The position numbers and the translations under genes were made by a program. Below the pieces are notes generated by a model. It was not told the DNA's origin, did no database searches, and worked only from the letters and a program-made list of their open reading frames with translations. Below, piece by piece: positions 15,981-23,804 of a DNA stretch of 32,281 nt. This stretch comes from Actinomycetota bacterium (GTDB lineage Bacteria; Actinomycetota; Actinomycetes; Streptosporangiales; Streptosporangiaceae): the NCBI GenBank assembly GCA_003168255.1, contig PMSU01000212.1, positions 113,167-145,447 of the forward strand, given 5' to 3'. Position 1 is the first letter of the stretch. Every line of letters starts with the position of its first letter.

Positions 15981-16508
15981 TCAGCTTGCGGCAACGGAGG
16001 CTGCGCCGGGGTCGGTCCGTCCGTCATGTGGCCGCGCAGGTCCGGCCCCCGTCGGCTGGCTGCTCAGGCCGAGCTGGGCGGTCAGCGTGGCGTGATCCCA
16101 CAGGACCCGTAGCGTGTTGATCTTTCCACGCTGGAAGCTGACCACGGCGATGGCCACGATCTCGGCAGGCCGGTGGGTCGGGGCGATGCCGGGCAGCAGC
16201 CAGGGCAGCTCCCGGTCGTGGGTGAACGACACTGTCGTCTCGTCGGCGATCCGGAACCGGTCCACGGTGCGGGAGATCCGGGTGATGGCCAGGTCGGCGG
16301 GCAGGCAAGGGAAAAGCTCCTCGGCGTAGAAACGCTCCATGGCGGCCCGCCCGGTGGCGCCGGCCTTCGTGGGGAGGTGGCGGACCGACGGTTCAGCCGT
16401 CATGTCCGCCATCGATGCCCCGACATCGCGGCGGACCAGCGCCGCCGCGACGTGGTCGTCCCATATCCGCTCCAGCTCCCGCATGAAACGCGCTATCTCG
16501 GTGGTCAT
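15981..16508 (-). CDS. SnoaL/NTF2-like domain protein
   Basis: A 175-residue protein with the single-domain alpha+beta pattern of SnoaL/NTF2-like proteins: N-terminal helices (EIARFMRELERIWDDHVAA), then strands including DRFRIADETTVSFTHD and AIAVVSFQRGKINTLRVLWD. The last 30 residues are low-complexity. The family covers cyclases, isomerases, dehydratases and binding proteins, so the chemistry cannot be assigned. The start is uncertain: the ATG at 16508 has no good ribosome binding site and a GTG lies two codons upstream. It sits between the amidohydrolase and the CoA ligase in a probable operon, which suggests a pathway enzyme. Confidence 0.75.
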   Translation of the reverse strand: MTTEIARFMRELERIWDDHVAAALVRRDVGASMADMTAEPSVRHLPTKAGATGRAAMERFYAEELFPCLPADLAITRISRTVDRFRIADETTVSFTHDRELPWLLPGIAPTHRPAEIVAIAVVSFQRGKINTLRVLWDHATLTAQLGLSSQPTGAGPARPHDGRTDPGAASVAAS

Positions 16509-16565
16509 CAGCACTGAGGGTCGCGTCTGGTGGCCAGCCCGCTGCCCATCCTCATTCCCGATCCG

Positions 16566-17612
16566 CTAGCCGGCGAGTGCCGCGCCGTCGCCGGGTGCGG
16601 GAGTTCTCTCACCCGCGCCTGCCCGCAGATGGGCTGGGACATCGATGTCGTAGAGCCTGGCGGCGTTCAGCCCCAGGATCTTCTTGCGCCCGGCCACGCT
16701 GAGCCGGGGGTAGTCGGAGAACTCGCTGTCATCGGGGTAGTCCCACGCGGCGAACTGCTCGACCTGCCAGCGGGGTTCCCAGATGGCGTAGTCGCTGCCG
16801 AAGAGTAGTTTGTCCTCGCCAAGGTAGAAGAGCAGTTCCCCCATGACCTTGGCGAAAAAGTGCGGCCGGGCATGCATCAGCCCGCCGAGCACGACCGAGA
16901 GCCCCGCGTAGACGTTGGGTTCCTGGGTGGCCATCCAGCAGAAATCCTCGATCCGGGGCAGGCCTACGTGCTCGACGATGAAGTTGAGATCGGGGAAGTT
17001 CGTGGCGGCGTGATCTACGTCGGCCACGTCGAAGGCGTCCTTGTCCAAGGGCCAGATGGTGGGGCCCTTGTGGACATGGATGTTCTTGATCCCCAGTTCC
17101 TGGCATTTCTCGAAGAACGGGACCGCCTCGGCGTCCTTGAGGGTCCAGCCCCGGGAACCCTGCCGCCACTCGGCGGTGTACAGCTTCACGCCTTTGAGGT
17201 TCCAGCGCGCCGCGTCGCGCTCGAGTTGCTCGAGTCCGGCCTTTCCCTCTCGTGGGTCCCAGCGGCCGTTGGGGATGAACCTGCCGGGGTACTTGTCCGC
17301 CAGCGCCCCGTCGGCCTCTAGCGTGTTGAACCCGTTGACGTACCACTCCTTGAGGTAGGTGGGCTGAAAGATCGCCTGGTCAACGTAGCCGACCTCGAAG
17401 AGGTCGTGGATCATCGTTTCTTCGGAGTACTTCTGGAACTTGCCCAACGGCCAGTGCGTGTCGGGTGGGCCCAGTCCCTGGTAAGCGTGGAAGCACTCGA
17501 TCCAGCCCTTCGCGTAGCGCTCAGCCCCCGCCACCCAGTTGCCGGGACTGGCATCCCAGAAATGGCAGTGCCCGTCGAGCACGAAGTAATTGACCCCATC
17601 TTTGCTGTACAC
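16566..17612 (-). CDS. Metal-dependent amidohydrolase (ACMSD-like, amidohydrolase 2)
   Basis: A 348-residue TIM-barrel amidohydrolase of the ACMSD-like group. The N-terminal metal motif is DGHCHFWD (His15, His17). Further metal or catalytic candidates are HVHKG, EHVG and the C-terminal FGSDY Asp. Relatives decarboxylate or hydrate unsaturated and aromatic acids (ACMSD, gamma-resorcylate decarboxylase, 4-oxalomesaconate hydratase, pyrone-dicarboxylate lactonase). I chose the GTG at 17612 because GGAGG lies 5 nt upstream; a GTG at 17639 lacks one. It heads the minus-strand operon and is divergent from a GntR regulator. An RraA-type aldolase lies beyond the regulator, so a meta-cleavage-like catabolic route is a reasonable inference, not shown. 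Confidence 0.88.
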   Translation of the reverse strand: MYSKDGVNYFVLDGHCHFWDASPGNWVAGAERYAKGWIECFHAYQGLGPPDTHWPLGKFQKYSEETMIHDLFEVGYVDQAIFQPTYLKEWYVNGFNTLEADGALADKYPGRFIPNGRWDPREGKAGLEQLERDAARWNLKGVKLYTAEWRQGSRGWTLKDAEAVPFFEKCQELGIKNIHVHKGPTIWPLDKDAFDVADVDHAATNFPDLNFIVEHVGLPRIEDFCWMATQEPNVYAGLSVVLGGLMHARPHFFAKVMGELLFYLGEDKLLFGSDYAIWEPRWQVEQFAAWDYPDDSEFSDYPRLSVAGRKKILGLNAARLYDIDVPAHLRAGAGERTPAPGDGAALAG

Positions 17613-17710
17613 GCGTTCCTCCGATGCCTTCGGGACCACCAGAACCGGGGTGCCCTGGCACGTCGGCCCCCGGGCACCGTCTCTGGAGCCGCTAGGTCAA
17701 GGACTGCACG

Positions 17711-17739
17711 ACCTGTTCAGCAGGTTAACAGATCATCTG
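17711..17739. promoter_or_regulatory. Tandem inverted repeats between amidohydrolase and GntR
   Basis: ACCTG-n5-CAGGT (17711-17725) and CAGAT-C-ATCTG (17729-17739) are two perfect dyads three bases apart in the divergent spacer. GntR/FadR-type regulators bind short interrupted dyads of this size. They lie about 100 bp from both starts, consistent with an operator or activator site, but are not proven. Confidence 0.5.
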
Positions 17740-17835
17740 ATGTTTGCCGATACCCTGCGGAAGCGTACTGAGCCAGATCGCGGGAGGCGTCCCCACCGGA
17801 CCGCCAGCAGGCAAGCGGTTCACTATCATCCAGGC

Positions 17836-18582
17836 GTGGACGATGACATCCCACGGCGGCGGGCCCAGCCCCAGCCACCGCTGACACCCGTATTCCGCGG
17901 CGGTCTCACCGACCAGGTCATCGACCAGATGCGCACGCGCATCGTCGACGGGACCTGGCCGCTCCAGCACCGGCTGCCGACCGAGGCGGCGCTGGCCAAG
18001 GAACTAGGCGTGGGCCGTTCCACCATCCGCGAGGCCGTCCGTGTCCTGGCCCATGCCGGCCTGCTGGAAGTCCGCCAGGGCGATGGCACCTACGTCCGTT
18101 CCCGGCGTGAGATCGACGCCGTCCTGCACCGCCGGGTCAGCGAAGCCGACCTGCTAGAGGTATACGAAGTGCGCGCCGCACTGGAGGTGCAGGCAGCCCG
18201 GCTGGCCGCCCAGTACCGGACCGATGCCGAGGCCGTCCGCCTTCGCGAACTACTCACCCGCCGTAATGCCGCTTACACCGCGAACTGGCACGATTACCGG
18301 CAAGCTGATCTTGCCTTGCGCGAGCAGATCGCGGATGCGGCCGGTAATGCCCTGCTCGCCGACCTCTACCGGGGCCTGATCAAGACCTTGCGCGCCAGCA
18401 AGGCCGGGCTGGACGACAGCGAGCTCACCCGGGACAACCCCGACCGTCCCGAGATGGACGAACTGGTCCAGGCCATCGAAAATCGTGATCCTCAGGCCGC
18501 CGTCCTGGCCGCGGAACGGCACGCGGAGAACGTCATGGCCGTCCTTCGCTTCCTGCTGCAAGTCATAGTCGCCGGACGCTGA
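17836..18582 (+). CDS. GntR-family regulator, FadR/FCD type
   Basis: A 248-residue regulator. The winged helix-turn-helix spans about 22-88 (LPTEAALAKELGVGRSTIRE, then LLEVRQGDGTYV). A helical FCD ligand-binding domain follows (about 100-240) with Asp, Arg and His residues typical of carboxylate-sensing members. Such proteins control catabolism of organic acids, usually as repressors released by the substrate. The GTG at 17836 is the first start giving the family N-terminus; its ribosome binding site is weak (CAGG). It is divergent from the amidohydrolase operon and is followed by the RraA-like gene on the same strand. Confidence 0.9.
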   Translation: MDDDIPRRRAQPQPPLTPVFRGGLTDQVIDQMRTRIVDGTWPLQHRLPTEAALAKELGVGRSTIREAVRVLAHAGLLEVRQGDGTYVRSRREIDAVLHRRVSEADLLEVYEVRAALEVQAARLAAQYRTDAEAVRLRELLTRRNAAYTANWHDYRQADLALREQIADAAGNALLADLYRGLIKTLRASKAGLDDSELTRDNPDRPEMDELVQAIENRDPQAAVLAAERHAENVMAVLRFLLQVIVAGR

Positions 18583-18645
18583 AGTTCGATGGGCCTGGAA
18601 GGAGGTCTACGCGGTACCTCCGGCGCGTTAGCGTTGGGCGCAGCT

Positions 18646-18685
18646 CAAATTGAATGCAATGGTGAAGTCAATCTTTGCAAATTGA
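18646..18685 (+). promoter_or_regulatory. AT-rich promoter region with CAAATTGA repeats
   Basis: In otherwise GC-rich DNA this short island holds CAAATTGA twice (18646-18653 and 18678-18685, 32 bp apart) and the dyad TTTGCAAA (18675-18682). It is 64-103 bp upstream of the RraA-like gene. It is probably that gene's own promoter or operator, allowing control separate from the GntR gene. A hairpin GGAGGT/ACCTCC at 18601-18621 lies between and may end the GntR transcript. Confidence 0.45.
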
Positions 18686-18748
18686 CCCTGGCCCTCAGGT
18701 AGCGCCGGCTCCGGGACGGGCCGGGCGAACGGCGACAGGGGGGAAGCG

Positions 18749-19387
18749 ATGGCAGACCGCGACGTGGCGGACCATTCGGTGCCGTTCTCCTTGTCGACGG
18801 TGCCGTTCCCGTCGGCGACACTGCACGAGGCGGCCGGCCAGATCGGGGCGCTGCCCTCGGCGATCAAGCCCGCGTTCGCGGGCGCGCGCATGGCGGGCCC
18901 GGCCTACCCGGTCAACTGCGCAGCAGGCGACAACCTGTGGATCCACCGGGCGCTCCTCGCGGCCGCCCCCGGTGACGTACTCGTGGTCAGCGTGGACGGC
19001 GCGGCCGAGTTCGGCTACTGGGGTGAGGTCCTCAGCACCGCCGCCATAGCCCGCGGGCTAGGCGGGCTGGTGATCGACGGCGGGGTCCGCGATCAGCTGG
19101 CCCTGGCCGGCCTCGCCTTCCCGGTCTTCTGCGCCGGGGTGTGCATCCGGGGTACCGGCAAGGACCCGGGGTCAGCCGGCTCGCTGGGGGCGCCGGTTCG
19201 CATCGGCGAGGTGACGGTCAGCCGCGGCGATCTGGTGGCCGGTGACGCAGATGGCGTGGTGGTGATCCCGCTGGCTGACGCGGCCGCGGTGCTGACGGCC
19301 GCCGCCGAGCGCGAGGCCAAGGAGGTCGAGCTGATGCGCCGACTCCGCGGCGGCGAGACGACCATCGACCTGCTCGGCTTGAGCTGA
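18749..19387 (+). CDS. RraA-family aldolase/decarboxylase-like protein
   Basis: A 212-residue RraA-fold protein. The hallmark IDGGVRD is at 109-115, where Arg114 and Asp115 correspond to substrate and metal ligands of HMG/CHA aldolases. GDVLVV and GDADGVVVIP are the other conserved blocks. Family members cleave 4-hydroxy-4-methyl-2-oxoglutarate or 4-carboxy-4-hydroxy-2-oxoadipate to pyruvate, or decarboxylate oxaloacetate; the RNase E inhibitor is one branch. The ATG at 18749 follows a strong GGGGGAAG ribosome binding site. Placement after a GntR regulator and near an ACMSD-like amidohydrolase supports the aldolase role over RNase E control. Confidence 0.88.
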   Translation: MADRDVADHSVPFSLSTVPFPSATLHEAAGQIGALPSAIKPAFAGARMAGPAYPVNCAAGDNLWIHRALLAAAPGDVLVVSVDGAAEFGYWGEVLSTAAIARGLGGLVIDGGVRDQLALAGLAFPVFCAGVCIRGTGKDPGSAGSLGAPVRIGEVTVSRGDLVAGDADGVVVIPLADAAAVLTAAAEREAKEVELMRRLRGGETTIDLLGLS

Positions 19388-19567
19388 CCCGCAGCCGCTG
19401 ATCTGCTGCCGCTAACCCTGGAGGCTTGCATCTGGTCCGGCAGGTGAACTAATTTGATCCGGTAGTAGGGGCCGACTGGCTGGGTCGCCTCCTGCGTTCA
19501 GAATTGGCCTGGCAAAGAATCATACGGGGGAATCGATTGCCACATGGGCTAGTTCTAGCGTGCCGAT

Positions 19568-20172
19568 ATGACATCGGATAACGTTTCCGGTGCCCCGGGC
19601 CCATCCGGGACCGGACAGCGGCGTGGCCGCCATGTGACAGCGATTCTCGCGGTGGTGGCAGCCGCATGCCTGGCCGTCGCGATAGTGGCTGGCTCCATGG
19701 CGCATGCCGAGCTAGTGCGTAAGCCAACGGCCGAGCAGCGGTCTGCCGCCGCGGCGGCAGCCATCGCCGACCGCTGGCACACCTGGCCCGCTGGCCGGAT
19801 CTTCCCGGCTGTCCTGAGCTACGGCACCGCTCTGCTCACCACCGAGACGGCAAGCCGGATCGGCATCTCACGTCAATCTCGGCGCGGCTGCCAGCGGGCG
19901 CCACCGCAGCGATCCCGTTGCAAGCGCTCGCCCTGCCTGGGACGGCAAGCGCCCGGTTCAGCCCCGAGGCGCGGCAGGCCGCCACCGCACGCCGTGACGG
20001 GCCTTTCGTCGTCTTGACTGCCGCCGGATATGCCGACGGCGAGCCGGCCGGGGCTGGCCAGGAGGCGCATCCGGCCATCTTCGGGCCGGCCGCGCAGTTG
20101 GCAGCCGCGATCATCGCTCCGCTCACCCAGCCGGTGACCGTCAACTGCCAGAGCCCGGAGTGGTCGTGCTGA
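19568..20172 (+). pseudogene. Frameshifted single-TM protein gene paired with the S8 remnant
   Basis: From the ATG at 19568 the sequence looks coding: a signal-anchor (VTAILAVVAAACLAVAIVAG), then an Ala-rich segment and WHTWPAGRIFPAVLSYGTAL. After TASRIGIS, near 19862-19871, that frame turns to Arg/Pro/Ser-rich noise and stops at 20017. From 19870 a frame one position behind is coding-like (ISARLPAGATAAIPLQALAL, later PFVVLTAAGYADG) to the stop at 20172. The simplest reading is one gene broken by a frameshift, probably with loss of a middle segment. As I recall the family, it sits just before a mycosin-like protease, as here. There is no ribosome binding site before 19568; a leaderless start is possible. 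A sequencing or assembly error is the alternative. Confidence 0.7.
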
Positions 20173-20180
20173 GGACGATC

Positions 20181-20756
20181 ATGCTGAAGCGGGCAGTTTT
20201 GCTGAGCCTGCTGCTCATCATGTGGCTGGCCTGCGGCCCCGGCTTGGCATCGGCGCAAGGAGTCGGCCAGCAGGTCCGAGCCGATGACCTTGCGGCGCTG
20301 CGGGCGATCGACGTGCCTGCCGTCTGGCCAGTTACCAAAGGCAGCGGCGTCATCGTCGCGGTCGTCGACACCGGCGCCAACCCAGATGCCCCGGACCTGA
20401 CCGGGTCGGTCACAGTCGGCCCGGAAGGATACAACACCACTATCGGGTTTGGCCTGATCAATCCGGACGGCGCTTTGCAGGAGGCAGGCAGGCTGCTGAA
20501 GCTTCGTGCCGCCGCAGCGCCAGGACCAGCCGCGATCGGCCAGAGCGCGCGATTCGGCGGCGGCTCTAGGCCAGCAGTCATCGACGCCGTTCATCACGCG
20601 CCGATCAAGCTAGCCGGATTCTCCGCTGCCATCGTGGCAGGACTTGTCCTGCTGGTGCTCGCGCTCCTGCTTGCGCGCCGGTGGCGGCGCCCACCCGCGG
20701 TCGCCGACGGTGCTCCCGCGGCCACGAGCGAACTCCCGGTCGATGAGGCGCGCTGA
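20181..20756 (+). CDS. Mycosin-like S8 peptidase lacking its catalytic core
   Basis: A 191-residue protein with a signal peptide (1-26, GLASAQ) and a typical subtilase start (IDVPAVWPVTKGSGVIVAVV, then DTGAN with catalytic Asp63). At about residue 87 it jumps directly to the end of a peptidase domain (GFGLINPDGAL), then has a juxtamembrane linker, a TM anchor (142-165) and a basic tail. The catalytic His (HGT) and Ser (GTS) blocks are absent. Normal mycosins are about 400 residues, so roughly 200 are missing with the frame kept. It cannot be an active protease. The ATG at 20181 has GAGG six bases upstream and starts 8 bp after the previous gene. It may be a decaying type VII secretion-type protease or a stable pseudoprotease. 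Confidence 0.8.
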   Translation: MLKRAVLLSLLLIMWLACGPGLASAQGVGQQVRADDLAALRAIDVPAVWPVTKGSGVIVAVVDTGANPDAPDLTGSVTVGPEGYNTTIGFGLINPDGALQEAGRLLKLRAAAAPGPAAIGQSARFGGGSRPAVIDAVHHAPIKLAGFSAAIVAGLVLLVLALLLARRWRRPPAVADGAPAATSELPVDEAR

Positions 20757-20845
20757 TAGCGGCGGAAGGCGACCTCAACAGCCTGCTTGTTCGAGGACGG
20801 GGAGCCGTTACGAGCACCTCGGCTGGGTCTCGTCGGCGGGCTGGT

Positions 20846-21313
20846 TCAACGTGGCGCTTCGGCTTGTCGCCGGAGAATGACCCGCGTCAGTTCGACGCGT
20901 GATCGGACATCCAGCTTCCGGAACACTTGCCGGAGATGGAAATCGATCGTGTGCGGCGAGAGGTAGAGGTGGGCCGCGGCCTCACGGTTGGTCAGGCCCT
21001 GGGCAACCTGTTCGGCAACGGCGAGCTCGGTGTCAGTGAGGCTGGACCCTCCGTAGGCTGGCGTGCTCGCCTTGTTGCGCGGCTGCGGGGCGCCACGCGT
21101 CCGTGCTGTTGCTGCGGCGAGGCGGACGAGCGCACCCACTAGGCGAATCCCATCGAGAATGGGCTCGCAGCGAATCGCGATCGACCGGCCATTGGCAAGC
21201 GAGACCCTGGACGGCTCCTGCTGCCCGCTGGCCAGGCCACGCAGCACGCTGTCCCATAGCAATTCCCGGTCAGAAGGCTCGACGATCCGGGTTGCGGCAC
21301 CGTTGACCAGCAT
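20846..21313 (-). CDS. LuxR-type HTH regulator, 5'-truncated
   Basis: Residues about 88-150 are a clear LuxR/GerE HTH (LTDTELAVAEQVAQGLTNRE, then SPHTIDFHLRQVFRKL). The first 85 residues look like the second half of a PAS/GAF-type sensor domain. Coding-like sequence continues upstream of the ATG in frame (GPVLALNRRT), but then becomes Arg/Cys-rich without a usable start, and no ribosome binding site precedes 21313. Intact relatives are usually 250-400 residues. It is probably a truncated remnant whose 5' part was lost at the boundary with the MFS gene, although a short DNA-binding product could still be made. Confidence 0.7.
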   Translation of the reverse strand: MLVNGAATRIVEPSDRELLWDSVLRGLASGQQEPSRVSLANGRSIAIRCEPILDGIRLVGALVRLAAATARTRGAPQPRNKASTPAYGGSSLTDTELAVAEQVAQGLTNREAAAHLYLSPHTIDFHLRQVFRKLDVRSRVELTRVILRRQAEAPR

Positions 21314-21433
21314 GGTGCGCCGGTTGAGCGCCAGGACTGGCCCTCTCGAGGTTCTTCGTGCCGCGGCGCAGCAGCCAGGAGGATCTCTCGTTCTGCGCCC
21401 TCGCGCTAAGTTCAGCTGATCAGCCCGCAGGCG

Positions 21434-23491
21434 CTATCGCAGCACGGCCCGTCCCGTCTCCTGCTCGGCCTCTGCCTCCCGGACCAGGCGTATCACGATC
21501 CGGTCGATCGCTGCCTCGATCATGCTGGTCTGGTCGGAGCTCGCCTCATGCGCCCGCAGCCAGCCCGCCAGCTCGCCCGAGAGCCACGCTCGCCACGCGG
21601 CAGCGATCTTCTCCGCCTCGCTGCGCCCCGGCTGGGTCAGCGTCAGCACGTCGCCGTCGCGAGTGAGGTAGCCAGCCGTCACGATCTCGGTGTAGAAGGG
21701 CCGCAGCACGCCGGCCGGCACGCCGAGCCTGGCCTCCACGTCGACTTCGCGGGTGGGGACGCTGAACGCCTGCTCGCGGATGAACACGCCCATAATCCCC
21801 CAGGCGGTGGCCGCGTCGAGCTTCGAGCCAGAGCTGGCGAGGATCCCGGCAAACGACGACCGGTTGTCCCTGCGCAGGATCTGCCCGACGAGGTTGGCGA
21901 GCTGGTGCTCGTTGTCGCTGCCCTCGGGCACGGCGAACCCGTCGCCCGCGCCGCTGACACTTGCCAAGCCGCGCATGGCCACCTGTGGGAGGAACAGCGC
22001 GAGTACGAAGCCGATCACCGCCATGGGCGCGGCGAAGAGGAAGACATGCTGAAGCGACTGGGCGTAGGTGGTGATGACTGGGTCCCTGGCGTGGGCGGGG
22101 AGCTTGCGCACCAGTTCGGGGCTGGCTACGGCCGTCGCCGGCAGCCGGGCGCTCATCAGCGCGGCGGCCAGCCGTCCTCTGAGCTGGTTCGAGAAGATGC
22201 TGCCCATGATCGATGCGCCGAACGAGCCGCCGAGGGTGCGGAAGAAGGTCACGCCGGATGTGGCCGTGCCGAGGTCGGAATAGTCCACGGTATTCTGCAC
22301 CACCAGCGTCAGGATCTGCATGATCAGCCCAATCCCAGCGCCGAGTACAAGCAGGTAGAGCGACTCAACCCAGATACTGGTGTGCTGGTCCATCCGCGAG
22401 AGCAGGTAGAGGCCCACCGCCGTGATCGCCGACCCGGCGATCGGGAACAGGCGGTAGCGGCCGGTCTTGCTCACTATCGTGCCGCTGATGAGGGCGGTAG
22501 CGAGCAGCCCGAGCACCATCGGCAGCATGCGCAGGCCGGATGTGGTCGCCGACACCCCGTTCACGTACTGGAGGAACGTGGGCAGGAACGTGATCGAGCC
22601 AATCATCGCGAAGCCTACGATGAAGCTGAGCACGGATGCCACGCTGAAGACCCGGCTGCGGAAGAGCCGCATCGGCAGGATGGGCTCCTCCGCCCGCATC
22701 TCTACGAACACGAAAATCACCAGCGCCGCGACCGACGCGACGAACAGGCCGATGATGGTCGCCGAGCCCCACGCGTACTCCGTACCGCCCCATGACGTGG
22801 CCAGGGTCAGGCCGGTGGCACCGAGCGCCACGAACAGGCAGCCAAGATAGTCGATCTTCGGTTTCCTGTCCGAGCGCACCCGCGGGATAGTCCTGGCCGC
22901 CATCGCGATGACGATCACCGCGATCGGCACGTTGACGTAGAAGACCCAGCGCCAAGACAAGTCGTCGGTGAACACGCCGCCGAGCAGCGGCCCGATCACC
23001 GTGGTGACGCCGAAAACCGCCCCGAGCGCCCCCTGGTACTGGCCGCGCAGCCGCAGCGGGATGACGTCGGCGATCAGGGCTGTGGACGTCACGGTGAGCG
23101 CACCGCCGCCGATCCCCTGCACGGCGCGGAACGCGATCAGCAGCACCATGCTGTTGGCCAGGCCGCAGAAGAAGGACCCGATGATGAACACGAGCACGCC
23201 GAGCTGGAACACTCGCTTGCGGCCGAACAGGTCGCCGAACTTCCCCGCCAGTATGGTCGAGATCGTCTCGGCGAGCATGTACGCCGTGACCACCCAGCTC
23301 TGGTGGCCGGCGCCGCCGAGGTCGCCGACGATGGTCGGCAGTGCCGTGGACACGATCGTCTGGTCCAGCGCGGAGAGCAGCATGCCGAGCATGATCGTGA
23401 CGAACACGATGTTCATCTGGGCGCGTGACAGCTGGAAACCGCCCGACGCCGCGGGTGCGGCGTCGGACTGCGCGACCGCGACCTGGCTCAT
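21434..23491 (-). CDS. DHA2/EmrB-QacA-type MFS exporter with cytoplasmic tail
   Basis: A 685-residue transporter. The first about 510 residues give a 14-TM drug:proton antiporter: TM1 MLSALDQTIVSTALP, motif A GKFGDLFGRKRVF, and motif C-like GPLLGGVF after TM5. A soluble tail of about 150 residues resembles a winged helix (VEARLGVPAGVLRPFYTEIV, GYLTRDGDVLTLTQPGRSEA) ending in helical sequence. Related long EmrB proteins occur in actinobacteria. It exports toxic small molecules; the substrate is unknown. The ATG at 23491 follows GGGAGG. No regulator gene adjoins its start, but 11-bp direct repeats lie about 190 bp upstream. Confidence 0.93.
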   Translation of the reverse strand: MSQVAVAQSDAAPAASGGFQLSRAQMNIVFVTIMLGMLLSALDQTIVSTALPTIVGDLGGAGHQSWVVTAYMLAETISTILAGKFGDLFGRKRVFQLGVLVFIIGSFFCGLANSMVLLIAFRAVQGIGGGALTVTSTALIADVIPLRLRGQYQGALGAVFGVTTVIGPLLGGVFTDDLSWRWVFYVNVPIAVIVIAMAARTIPRVRSDRKPKIDYLGCLFVALGATGLTLATSWGGTEYAWGSATIIGLFVASVAALVIFVFVEMRAEEPILPMRLFRSRVFSVASVLSFIVGFAMIGSITFLPTFLQYVNGVSATTSGLRMLPMVLGLLATALISGTIVSKTGRYRLFPIAGSAITAVGLYLLSRMDQHTSIWVESLYLLVLGAGIGLIMQILTLVVQNTVDYSDLGTATSGVTFFRTLGGSFGASIMGSIFSNQLRGRLAAALMSARLPATAVASPELVRKLPAHARDPVITTYAQSLQHVFLFAAPMAVIGFVLALFLPQVAMRGLASVSGAGDGFAVPEGSDNEHQLANLVGQILRRDNRSSFAGILASSGSKLDAATAWGIMGVFIREQAFSVPTREVDVEARLGVPAGVLRPFYTEIVTAGYLTRDGDVLTLTQPGRSEAEKIAAAWRAWLSGELAGWLRAHEASSDQTSMIEAAIDRIVIRLVREAEAEQETGRAVLR

Positions 23492-23804
23492 GCGCCCTCC
23501 CGGGATGCCGCACCTGACGCGCCCCCGCGTCCGGCAAACATTCAGATGCCAGAATCCACCATGACGGCAGCAATGGCACGGTTTCAGCCCGCCACACGCG
23601 CCGATCGTCAGCAGGCGGCGGCGTCTGACCCAGGGGACGATGCCGTATACAAGGCGCTGTCACGGTCAGCTTCTCTTACTTTAAGTGACCGGCTATCACT
23701 TTAGGTGATCAGCCGCCTGCCATCCACACCGCCCTGGGCGGCATCCCCTGGCTGCCCACCGTCCCAGTTGCGGCCTGAGGAGCGGGTTCTCCTACCCTCA
23801 GAAC
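23492..23804. other. 313-bp divergent non-coding region
   Basis: There is no coding-like frame here. It separates the MFS exporter from the P-loop protein gene and contains both promoters. The notable content is the direct repeat at 23678-23708. A stem of GAGGAG with CTCCT sits just before the ATG at 23805. Confidence 0.6.
23678..23708. promoter_or_regulatory. Direct repeat operator, 20-bp period
   Basis: ACTTTAAGTGA (23678-23688) and ACTTTAGGTGA (23698-23708) differ at one base and are exactly 20 bp apart, two helical turns. The first contains the perfect dyad ACTTTAAGT. The element is AT-rich against a GC-rich background. Two dimers bound on the same face of the helix would fit. It may control the MFS gene, the P-loop gene or both. 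Confidence 0.6.
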
